60,000 nt of DNA from Takakia lepidozioides (lineage: Eukaryota > Streptophyta > Takakiopsida > Takakiales > Takakiaceae). The stretch is from positions 43,011,053 to 43,071,052 of the forward strand of contig CM060732.1 in the NCBI GenBank assembly GCA_030704615.1. Reading direction: 5' to 3'. Shown one piece after another: positions 36,060 through 58,815 of the stretch; the stretch's first letter is position 1; each line of letters starts with the position of its first letter. Below the pieces are notes generated by a model, which did no database searches, was not told the DNA's origin, and worked only from the letters and a program-made list of their open reading frames with translations. The position numbers and the translations under genes were made by a program.

Positions 36060-38566
36060 GCAGGGTCAGTTCCTCTTGCCTAATATCCAGGTACTTGAAA
36101 TCTCCTCTTCCCGTTCTGCCAGGACTTCACTTGTTGGACTGGATGTTGGCAGATCCACTACCTTCGTCTCCAGACACAAAACCAATGGCCAGCTTCTCAC
36201 TGTGGTGGCAAACAAAAAATTCCTTTTCCTCCTCCCCCACATCATGCAATACAAACACGTGTCAGGCACATACCCCGCCTCCTTTCATCTGCCCAGACTC
36301 AGCTCAGCATGGATTTCCTTAATTCTGGGATGTCATCTACAACGAAGGTGTGCACCCTATTGCCAACCTCAATGTAGCAGCGACCTGGCTCCTTTCTAAC
36401 CCCTCTAACCTTCATCATTCTTCTCACCTTTGCAGTATTATCCCACCTACCAGCTGCAGCATAGATGTTTGATAGCAACACATAAGTCGCGGCATCCTAG
36501 TGTTCATCCCATTTGAGGATAGATGTTGCCGCACGTTCAGCCATCTCCACATTGCCATGGATTCTGCAGGCACGAAGCAAGGCCTTCCACACCACAACGT
36601 CTGGATTGATTGGCATCTTATTAATCAGATCCACTACCTCATCCAGTTGTCCCGCACGTCCAAGAAGGTCCACCATACAGCCAAAGTGCTTTACTGTCGG
36701 AGTGACACCATGATCTTGATTTCCTTCATTCAGTAGGTCAGAGTGGCTGCATGCAGAGAGAACACATATAAAGGTGATACTGTCCGGCTTCAAGCCATTC
36801 TTTTACATTCCCTCAAATAGTTGCAGGACCTCCCTATGACACCATGCTGGGCATATCCTGCGAACATCGCGTTCCACGACACCACATTTCGTTCAGCCAT
36901 ATTGTCAAACACTCCCTTCGCATCCTCAATGCACCCACATTTGGCATACATGTCCACTAGGGCAGTGTACAATTCCAGCTTTGACGATGTCACCATGGAC
37001 CTCTTTTCCCTTTTCCAGGGCTGCCAGGCTTGCACAGGCATTACAAACAGAAACAAACGTGATGCGGTCGGGCTTCACCCCTTCCCCCATCATTTGCTCA
37101 TAGGTCTCCAAAGCCTCCATCCCGCGCCCTTGCTGTGCATACCCTGCAATCATCGCACTCCACGACACCAAATCTCGTTCAGCCATACTGTCAAACACTC
37201 CCTCCGCATCCTCGATGCACCCACATTTTGCATACATGCCCACGAGGATATCGTTCAGAATCACATCTGGTACAATTCCAGCTTTTGCGATACAACCATG
37301 CATTCTTTGCCCTTTTCCAGGGCTGCCAGGCTTGCAAATGCATAGATGTGATGTGGTCGGGCTTCACCCCTTCCACCATCATCTGCTCACACGTCTCCAA
37401 AGCCTCCATCCCGCGCCCCTGTTGTGTATGCCCTGCAAGCATCGCGTTCCATGACACCACATTTCATTCAGCCATATTGTTGAACACTGCCTTCGCATCC
37501 TCGATGCTGCCACATTTGGCATACATGTCCGCGAGGGCAGTGTTCAGAATGACATCTGATACAATTCCACCTTTGATAATGTCACCATGGACCTCTTTGC
37601 CCTTTTCCAGGGCTGCCAGGCTTTGCACACGCATTGCAAACGCACACAAACGTGATGTGGTTGGGCTTCACCCCTTCCCCCATCATTTGTTCATAGGTCT
37701 CTAAAGCCTCCAGCTCATATCCATGCTGGGCATATCCTGCAATCATCGCATTCCAGGACACCACATCCTGTTCAGCGTGATGTGGTTGGGCTTCACCCCT
37801 TCGCGCATCATTTAGTCATACGCCTGTACCTCTGTTTACCAACTTTGAAAGTCTCGAGGCTGAGCCAAACGCCCAGGCCCTTTTGGGGCCTAGTTATTGG
37901 GCAAACCACACACAGCAGGTTGATGCTTGTGTAAAGGGATTTCTAGAGGATATCTGGAAAACCCGGATCAATTGTTTAAACTGGGCGCGGAGTCAATGGC
38001 CACAAGGCTACGGCAAACAACGTCTTAGGAATACTCTCTCTATCTCTCCCTCCAGACGAGAGGAATTCAAGGTCAGATGGTTGGGTCAGCTGCAATGTAG
38101 GACTAAAAACACATACCCTAAGTTAATCGACTCTATCTTGGAAGCAGGATTGCCCTGTCAAACAGGTTAAGTCCTGGCGGAAGAAGCGGTTTTCAAGGAT
38201 CTGATTCTGAGTCCGCAAACACAAACGAACGTGATGTGGATGGGCTTCACCCCTCGTGTGCACCTGCTTTCCAGCTTCAAGGCCTTTCATCTTGATGCAC
38301 TTATGCAAGAGACAGACATACGTATCTGAATCTGCTGAAATTCCTCCTTGGTTTAAAGTTTGTAGAGCCTCTTTCAGTCTGCTTGCCTCACAAAGCATCT
38401 TCACATGCCCAGAAGTGCCAGAAGAGGCATTGTGGACTCCCTCTCTTGATCCTCTTTCAGAAGTTGTGGTAACGGTATATGCCCATAAATTTGAGCATAG
38501 TAATATATGTGCAACACCCGTTGTCAGGAGCTGATGAATCGATGGGGTGTGATGGCAGCTTGTCAC
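36060..38566 (-). pseudogene. PPR-DYW pseudogene A, interrupted by a LINE fragment
   Basis: The N-terminal part at 38566-38253 has the opening typical of this class (LCEASRLKEALQTLNQGGIS, DTYVCLLHKCIKMKGLEAGK). It is cut by the LINE fragment at 37795-38222. PLS modules continue at 37764-37464, 37460-37191, 37303-36926 and 37056-36790. The E region is at 36793-36497 (ITFICVLSACSHSDLLNEGN, DLLGRAGQLDEVVDLINKMP) and E+ at 36481-36299 (LLSNIYAAAGRWDNTAKVRR, CYIEVGNRVHTFVVDD). The DYW part (36269-36066) begins PDTCLYCMMW but is out of frame and lacks the HSEK/CxxC core. Frameshifts at 37460-37300, 36795 and 36270 make it non-functional as written. It probably once encoded an organelle RNA-editing factor. 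Confidence 0.8.
37795..38222 (+). mobile_element. LINE 3' fragment inserted in PPR pseudogene A
   Basis: Matches the LINE copy at 24855-25030 (VTNFENLEAEPP-type wording at 37832-37885, then 'gatatctgga' at 37950) and the tail 'ggccacaaggctacggcaaa' at 38000. It continues with reverse-transcriptase end wording SRREEFKVRWLGQLQC and TYPKLIDSILEAGLPCQTG at 38050-38170. The order, 3' tail then upstream part, equals that at 24130-24420. Flanking PPR text 'cgtgatgtgg.tgggcttcaccc' occurs on both sides (37776 and 38228). Confidence 0.7.
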
Positions 38567-39017
38567 TGAATGTTAAGACTGCACTCTTTATGTTGCGCTA
38601 GTTAGTTGACCATTTCCCCATGCAGGTTTCTTGTAGCTATTGATCCACAGGGAATCATAGGTCATCTAGAGCTTGAAGTCCGGCCCTGTTGGATGAGTCT
38701 GGACCCACACTCTATCCCTGCTCCTTCAGCTATCCATGCCTATGTACAAATCATGCATACATCCTTGCTTTGCTGCTAGCAGCTGACAATGACAGCCTAG
38801 ATTTGTTCTAGGAAACACCCAACTCAACTTATCACACTAGTTCCTATGCTCAATTGCATCTGCTACTCTCTGTAATCCAACAGGCATTTACCTTTTTTGC
38901 CTCGATTGTCCCACCATTAACAGGGGTCAGAAAAGTATTCATTCCACAGCTTCTCGTCTTTGTTACCTGTTTCTGGATACTTTCCTGTTGTCACATTGGC
39001 AGTATTCATGTCAGTCA

Positions 39018-39170
39018 TTCCAAACTATCAAAGGTTTAGTCAACCAGCTAACTTGCAGAATTCAACATGAAAATTTAGGGCTGATTCTGATAACAGGCAT
39101 CTCAGGGCCTAGTCTGATGAGAGGCAAAAACAGGCTGAAATAGGTCGAAGAAGAGGGTACCGTCACCATA
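39018..39170. repeat. Second copy of the segment at 32762-32935
   Basis: See the partner at 32762. This copy is downstream (on the minus strand) of the PPR fragment at 39180-39640 and carries about 25 extra bases near 39095-39115. Confidence 0.6.
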
Positions 39171-39179
39171 TTGCGTGAA

Positions 39180-39640
39180 ACCCCTCCGCGCTCAAGAATG
39201 TCGGGTGGCTCAATTCTGGCTTTGATAATATCAGCATGGAGCTTTTTGGCCTTTTCCAGGTCTGCTAGGCTGGCACATGCATCGAGAACGGAAGTGAATG
39301 TGACTTTGTCCGGTACCCACCCTTCCCATATCATTTGCTCATAGGTCTCCAAGGCCTCCTGACCACACCCTTGCTGAGCATATCCTGCAATCATCGCACT
39401 CCATGAAACCACATCTCGTCCAGCCATATTGACGAAAACTCGACGGGCCTCCTTCATGCTCCCGCACTTGGCATAGATGGCAGCAAGGGCAGCCTCTAGA
39501 ATGATATCTGGTGCAATTCCAGCTTTCAAAATGTCAGCTTGGACCTGTTTTCCCTTTTCCAGGGCACCTATGCTGGCACACGCTGCTGAGAGCAGAAACG
39601 AACGTGACCTTGGTGGGCGTCACCCCTTCACGTACCATTG
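39180..39640 (-). pseudogene. PPR fragment (PLS class), diverged from the main modules
   Basis: Open on the minus strand from 39529: [80 protein letters not shown], then loss of similarity near 39190. Upstream at 39530-39640 the same module type continues in another frame. It differs more from the amplified modules than they do from one another. No E/DYW end. Confidence 0.75.
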
Positions 39641-41175
39641 GTCAAAGGTTCCACATTCTGTGTGCTGCTTGTGTCTGTAGTCAGGTAATGCCAGATTGGT
39701 CTGTGAGAACCACCACGGTGCAGAAAGAGATTGAAACACGGCGTAAGACCAAGCTGACTCTTCCAAGAACCTTGTAAACGCGATCAAGAACGTGGGGGCA
39801 TCATCTATCCGGGTTTTTTTCCCAGTTATTTTCGGGCAGATTGGGCAGGGCCCAAAGAAATTGACGACGTACGAAACGTGGCGACGACACGTGGCGACGA
39901 TGATGTGGCACTATGGCACCCTATTCCTGCTCTACGCTAAACTAGCTCTCGACCATCGGTCGTCGCTAGAATAAGGCAGGGCTTGCATGTATTCCATGCA
40001 TTTGTTGATCATTACTGAAGGAAAAACTTAAAACCCTTACAAGCCCGAAGGCTGCCATGAGGCCAAGACAGGGGGAAGACCGTGTTGGAGAACCCAAAAG
40101 ACTGATATCGCAGGAACAGTAACCCAGAAGTGAGAACACTTTGGAGGGTGACACTAATCAAGAGGCAGTCCGCAGTTACAGTGACGAGCAGAAGCTGCAA
40201 AGGGAGCAGTAACGACCAATAATCCTGAACTAGAATGAGAGACTCGCATGAGCTTCTGTAACCCTAAGGAGAAGGAAGGAGTCTTGTGGGGTGCAAGGAG
40301 CTCACAAGGAGCCTGAGTCTATTGGGAGGGACAGACATTATTCCATAGATGAATAGACTATGGTAACGTAGCTTAGTCTTAGTGGCAATCTTTATGTGTT
40401 TCTAATTGATACTAGACTTGTCAAACACTGTGGATGCCAAAGAGGAGGGACCAACAATTCCTCCATTGCAATAGGATTTGCTCTGGCCAGATGCAAGAGT
40501 CAGTCGTAGTGCAACTGCATATGAGGCCCTGTCTTCCCCAAGTGGGAAAGGAATGGGATTCGTTGTTTGAGAAATGGAACGGTCCCAATGCTTTCAATCA
40601 AGTTGGGAACTTGGTCCTCATAGACTATTGATTGAGTCCATCCACGTATAGATACCTCTAATTCTTCATTGGTACGTTTTTTCTTAAGGCTTGTGCAATG
40701 GGCCATCCCATTCCATGCAAGAAACCCCAAATCCACTTTGCCCTTTGCTTGCTCATCTCTCTCACCTGCCAGATTGTCATTGGCATTAGAGTAGATACTT
40801 TGGTAGAGCAGATCATCCTGCAGATGCTGCAGCTTTGGATTCAGTTGAGAATCCAACGAAAACTGCGTGTTGAAGTGAAATCATGAGGCCACTGGCTGGC
40901 AGGCTTATGCGTTTAGGGGTTAGTTAATGGCAAGGACAAAAACACTTGAGATCTGTTGACTCAAACCATCACCCAGAGTACACATGATTTGTTTGAACCA
41001 AGAATGAGACGGCCCTTACCTTGACAAGGACAATGTCCCATTACAAACAGCAGCAGTTTAACCATCTAAAATTTGTTGACTCCATGACAACCTTTGATTC
41101 TTTGCGGATATGTGCACTCTTTCTACATAATACCAGCTGAAAATGCTATATGTTTAGTGCAAAATTCTTCAGAAG
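39641..41175. other. Intergenic stretch, no gene recognised
   Basis: The only long frame is complement(40500-40856), 118 codons (for example KGKVDLGFLAWNGMAHCT), which has no start context, family or neighbouring exons that I recognise. Other frames overlap it or are short. Confidence 0.35.
39871..39900. promoter_or_regulatory. G-box/ABRE-like repeat
   Basis: The motif 'cgtggcgacga' occurs twice; the second copy is within a palindromic CACGTG at 39888-39893, the core of G-boxes bound by plant bZIP and bHLH factors. It is about 240 bases upstream of the PPR fragment start on the minus strand. Function is inferred only. Confidence 0.35.
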
Positions 41176-41255
41176 TGCGGCCACTCGGATTCGAACCGAG
41201 ATGTGCTAGCACTGCATCCTAAGAGAAGCGGGTCTACCAATTTCACCATGGCGGC
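41176..41255 (-). pseudogene. Damaged plastid-type tRNA-Leu (UAG)
   Basis: Read on the minus strand, the sequence from GCCGCCATGGTGAAATTGG through the T arm CTCGGTTCGAATCCGAG closely follows the plastid trnL-UAG gene, including the long variable arm and an anticodon loop CTTAGGA. The anticodon stem has two mismatches (CTTCT against TGCAG, where the plastid gene pairs fully). The acceptor stem has one C-C mismatch. The surroundings are not plastid-like. I read it as a transferred, decayed copy. Confidence 0.75.
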
Positions 41256-41339
41256 TTGCCATCTGAATATCAAGTAGAAGTATGTGCGCCTCTCGAAGGA
41301 CGCAAAAATTAACTTATGGTGTCTCTTAAGGTGTCATCT

Positions 41340-41418
41340 TTGTGCAACCAATGATGAACCTACCAACTTCCAAGGTGGTATCTACGCATTACCACTGGGC
41401 TACAATTTGGTTGTGGAT
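41340..41418 (-). mobile_element. tRNA-derived SINE, partial copy C
   Basis: The reverse complement has the same box A wording (tgtagcccagtggtaatgc, 41404-41385) as the other two SINEs; box B is degenerate (ggtaggttcatca). The body and tail are not recognisable. Confidence 0.65.
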
Positions 41419-41904
41419 AATAAAGGGTGCAAGGGTCACAATATCAGGTGGCCCTTCGGAAACAATACCCAGTTGTTTCTCATTGTTCGCTGGCGTTCTC
41501 TCAACTTCCACCAGCAAGTGTTTTTCACATGCAAATGGGGACACTCCACCCTTCTTTGAAGGGACCCGAGATTAAATGCTGGCATTGAGATTTTGAGTCA
41601 ATTTGCTGGTGTATAAATGTGGGTGGCAGCCATCACCAAAACCTAATGAAGAAAATATCTTCCAAAGCATGCGATACATTTCAAGAGAATGTACTCCATC
41701 TGAATTACATGCAGACATCATTTTATTCAAAACTTTTGTACATCCTCTTTTACATTACCAGCAAGTAAAAGGAACTACAAAGATACTTGCAAGAAATGTT
41801 TGTCCTTCGTTATCAATGACTAGTCACCAAGTATCTCAAGTCTATCAAAAGGTAATGTACAAGCCTTTGGCGAGGGCATCATTCAAAGCTCAAAACAATG
41901 ATGC

Positions 41905-55100
<13,196 letters not shown>

Positions 55101-55597
55101 GCTGCTCCTGAGCTCAGCACAGTATTTTGTCGCAAGCTTCTACCTTTCCCTTTGCACCAAACCTACAGGGGACCTACAGGGTTTAAGACCGGGTTTCAAC
55201 AAGCTCCAAACCCTTCACAACAAGAGCAATCTCGACCCTTACTGCAGCCAGAAAAAAATGACTTCAGCCGGTTGACATGAAGGGTGATACAGAAACCTCG
55301 CACTAAAGAGAAGGGGAAGGCGGGGTTGAGAGCACCGCCACAGGCAAGCCCCCAGGGCAGAGCTTGTTGTTTGCCGACATGGAGGCAACGCTCGGCCCGC
55401 AAACCTAGTCTGCCCAAGCTCCGTGCCTCGAGTTTAGCCAACGTATGGCACTGCAGTTTTGCCAAGGAGAAGGCAGATGGATGAAATATAGGCATGAACG
55501 TATGAACCATATCCATCCACGGGCCGAATGTGGATGGACCCTCCAAAACATCAAGGACATGCAGGGATACATCAATGATAGTATCATATCCTATGGA
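55101..55597 (-). promoter_or_regulatory. Upstream region of PRP8
   Basis: This should hold the PRP8 leader and promoter, limited by a retroposon from 55598. No strong TATA box is evident. A long open frame on the minus strand across 55196-55939 has a Lys run from the poly(A) tract and no conserved wording. Confidence 0.4.
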
Positions 55598-55745
55598 CTG
55601 TTCTTTTTTTTTTTTTTTTTTTTGAGAACAGGGGACAGACTCACTCGCCCTAGGCTTAATTTTATTAATAAAAGATGGAAAAAATAACCTCATATTCATC
55701 CCTGAGGATGAGAAAGGGGACACTGCCCCCTGACCTAAAACACCA
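55598..55745 (-). mobile_element. Poly(A) retroposon fragment, minus strand
   Basis: The T run at 55604-55623 is the poly(A) tail of a minus-strand copy. The adjoining body contains 'tttattaataaaagatgg', 'aaaaaataacctc' and 'ggggacactgccccctgacc', matching 27150-27230 and the loop side of the hairpin at 57905-57955. Non-coding. Confidence 0.6.
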
Positions 55746-55829
55746 AAGACCAAACTGTAGAAAGGATTTCTGGGGAGTGGGGAGTGGGGTTTTTTTTTTC
55801 TTTTTTTTAAATGATATTTTGTGAGTAAT

Positions 55830-56160
55830 GTGGTGTTCCTGGCCTGGTGCCAGCCAGTTTCCAACGGTGTTGTTTTGGTATCAGGTATAGGATACCAGAC
55901 TGGTCCTGGTACTAGACGTATCACAAAACCACGTATCACGTACCACCTTTGTGACTATTTTTTAATTAATTTGATTAAAAGGGCCTCCGTCCCCTTTCAT
56001 TTAAAAAAATAAAAAATAAAAAAAACTTCCATACCAATCTGGTCTATATAATGGTGAAAATGTTTTTCTTCTTAAAAAAAAAGTATGAGTATCATGACCA
56101 CAATACCAGCTGGTATGAGATATCAATTCCGGTATCATTCCAAAGCCATCTTGAATTACA
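55830..56160. repeat. GGTAT/ATACC-rich repeat
   Basis: Many short words such as 'ggtatcaggtatagg', 'ataccagactggt', 'ataccagctggtatgag' and 'ccggtatcatt' are packed in 55860-56145. They resemble the interior of the hAT-like element at 21766-22549, including the A-rich middle and the 'accagactgg' word. Terminal repeats were not found here, so this is probably a truncated relative. Confidence 0.5.
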
Positions 56161-56591
56161 AGTTTATCAAATAGCAAGATGACAACAAATACAATACACA
56201 TAAAGAAGAAAATATACATAAGTACTGTTGTGTACACATGCATTAAGATTCATTCACACCCAGTGATAAGCCCGATTATAACTCCCTCCGTTCATACCAC
56301 GCCATAAGTAAGTGACGTGGCACCGCTTATTCATAAGCTTATCTCGACCGTTATCGTCGTTGTTAACGCTATTAGCGGGGCCACTCGATCTTCCATTTTT
56401 GTAGATTTATGATCATATCAACAGCGGTAAACTAGCATTTTGAAATCCTTATGAGTAAAGTACCAATCTCTCTCCCGTCGTTACCCCTGTGCACGCACTG
56501 CAAGCTCCTCCGAGCTCCAAGCTTCACGAAACGCTGTAGCTCAAGGGGATCCATGGCAACTCAAGGGGACTCAAGTGCATCATGAGCTTTA

Positions 56592-57694
56592 GTGCCAGCA
56601 CGAGGAAGAGGCATCACTAGAAGAGGATGCGGAAGAGGCGTTGCAGGAGCAGGACCTAGTCGTCAGCGACAAACTAACTGGGATCATGCCGAAGTTATAG
56701 CCCTAATCAAATGCAAGCATGCTGAACACGCCGCACAGAAAGAACTCGTGGATCCTAGGGCACATATGTTATCCGCTCCACAACGATGGGAAAAGATTGC
56801 TGAAGAGCTTCAAAAGATTACAAAGAGCAGAATGTCACGCAATGGAAAAATGTATAAAGATAAATGGAATGGCCTCAACTCAGATTACAAAATCTCTCGG
56901 ATTATCACAAGGGATCTGGCCACAACACGTGCTACTGGGATTTGACAATTGATGAATGGGACAAGTTCTACCTCTCTCGACAATTTAACAAGAAACTCTA
57001 CGAGGCTATCTAGGCCTTCCAAGGTGAACGCATTATCAATGCGCCAGTGCACGTTCGAGATGTGTATGCTGAAGGTGATGGCAATTATGCACCACCATTA
57101 GTAGAAGCGAACAATCAAGATGAAGAAGATTCAGTCGTAGCTCCTAGATTATCACTCATGAGAGACTTTCTCGGTGAGGATTTTGTGCCTGAAGAGCGGG
57201 GAGAGCGAGTATTTGAGCGGATACCGGAAGAACAACAAGGAAGAGTTGTGGTTAACTTGTATGACTATTCGGAGACCCAGAACGAATGCCTTGCATTCAT
57301 AAATTTGACCAGCCAGGTTTCCAACCAATCTCCCGCTGCACCGAGCACTCTTGTTCCCGGAAGCATCGGTGTAAAACGCAAACGAACAAGTGTATTCTCC
57401 CCCGAGATTGAAGCTAGCGATAAGAATAGCAAAGTCATAGTAGAGGCTATGGATCACTTGAACAACACCCATGTTTTCTTGAAGGCAACAGATCACTTCA
57501 ATTTCTCTTTTACTTACAATCTCCCAAACGTACTCCAAGTGGAGTTAGATGCGCGGAGGGAAGGCGAGTGCAACTATTCACTGGCTTTGATAACTCTTGG
57601 GGAAAAGACGGGCAATTGTGCAGAAGAACAAGGGAATCAACAGCAAGGGAATCAACAATTATCTGGCACAACTGCCTCTTGGCAGCTCCACTAG
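56592..57694 (+). pseudogene. Broken Myb/SANT-like DNA-binding protein gene
   Basis: The first part (56592-56910) encodes a basic Gly/Arg tail and a SANT/trihelix-type region: NWDHAEVIALIKCKHAEHAA, then RWEKIAEELQK and KMYKDKWNGLNSDYK. The text continues in another frame (GSGHNTCYWDLTIDEWDKFY, then FNKKLYEAI), hits a TAG at 57011 where Glu is expected, and resumes as AFQGERIINAPVHV to 57694, ending near SWQLH. So there is one frameshift near 56905-56925, one nonsense codon and no in-frame ATG at the start. Such proteins occur both as host transcription factors and as partners of Harbinger-type transposases. The 3' end abuts the large hairpin. Confidence 0.7.
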
Positions 57695-58176
57695 TGCACA
57701 GCAGTCGGCTGAGCGATATTAATCTGATGTTAATTGGCGCCACAAGACGCGGAGGAAGGGCAAATCCAAAGCCCACCTCTCCTTCGACTCTACTAGACGC
57801 TGAATCGACATCGCCTAGTCTCTTAGTTTTTTCTCCATTCTAGATTCGGGACCTTCTTCCATAGTTCTTCGTAGCGTAATTGGGTTACTGGCTACGGGGG
57901 AGTGTCCCCTTTTTCATCCTCATGGTCTGTAATCTGAGGTTATTTTTTCCTCTCTAAAAGGGGACATTGCCCGGTAGCCAGTAACCCAATTACGCTACGA
58001 AGAACTATGGAAGAAGGTCCCGAATCTAGAATGGAGAAAAAACGACTAGGCGATGTCGATTCAGCGTCTAGTAGAGTCGAAGGAGAGGTGGGCTTTGGAT
58101 TTGCCCTTCCTCTGCGGTGCGCTTGTGGCGCCAATTAACATCAGATTCCTCTGGCTCAGCCGACTGCTGCACACTA
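57692..58176. repeat. Near-perfect 485-base hairpin (inverted repeat with 40-base loop)
   Basis: The left arm 57692-57916 and right arm 57957-58176 are inverse copies with few differences, mainly a 6-base 'tcttag' extra in the left arm and small changes near the outer ends. The loop (57917-57956) carries the inverted retroposon word 'gaggttattttttcctc'. The structure begins at the stop of the Myb/SANT-like frame. RNA from it would form very long double-stranded RNA. Confidence 0.95.
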
Positions 58177-58815
58177 TCCAATGATGCTTAAGATTGGCCT
58201 TCTTATGCTGATTTAACACGGTAAGTACCAAGCTGCCATCGGCCCATCGGCCTTAAAAAAAGGTAAAAATAAAAATAAGGGCTCGTTTTTAAAAAACAAA
58301 TTTGTGTGCAGAGCTTGGTCTTAGGGGAGCGGGAGAGATGGCGAAATGTGGCGAAAGTGAGAGGGTGCCCTATCTGCTGCGGAGCATCGCTCGCGCTATC
58401 AATTTCCCGCTCTGGTAGCGTGGCCCTCTGGCCTTGTAGGATTTCTGAGATTTGCACGAGTGTGGTGGCTCGCTCTGTTGATTGTGCTTTGTTTTGGATG
58501 CTTCTTGTCTCGAGTGCGTAGATTTTATTTTATTTTTTTTCTTAAGAAGTTTTTCTTAGATTTTTAGTTACAGTCAAGTGTGAATCATGTGCTGGGAGAG
58601 GAAGAAGAAGGAGACAATGGTGCGGGTTGAATGGTAGCAGAAGCAGCCTTCTATGTGGCAGGCCGCTTGGGCGGGGTTAGAGGCTGCACTGGAGCTTTGT
58701 ACATGGCAACTTTGTTTGCAGAACATACAGAAATGGAGCTGTAGAGCCACGAAGGGCGAGAGGGTGGTGCCTTGGTTCCGCGGCCCTCTCTTGGCAACAG
58801 CCCCGTGAGAGGAGC
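58177..58815 (+). promoter_or_regulatory. Upstream region of the LSM12-like gene
   Basis: No coding exon recognised. A T-rich patch lies at 58526-58542 and GA-rich leader-like sequence at 58590-58615. The promoter is expected here. Confidence 0.4.

Noticed and set aside
32346-37704. Many plus-strand open frames of 90-189 codons
   Set aside because: They are antisense shadows of the PPR modules; the recurring '[18 protein letters not shown]' text is the complement of the conserved module sequence.
40500-40856. 118-codon minus-strand frame
   Set aside because: No recognisable domain, no neighbouring exons and no start context; kept only as a note in the intergenic entry.
55196-55939. 247-codon open frame on the minus strand
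   Set aside because: It spans the poly(A) tract (a Lys run), the retroposon and the PRP8 upstream region, and has no conserved wording.
56275-56300. Stowaway-like end 'ctccctccgttc'
   Set aside because: No matching inverted end or TA duplication was found nearby, so a single short match is not enough.
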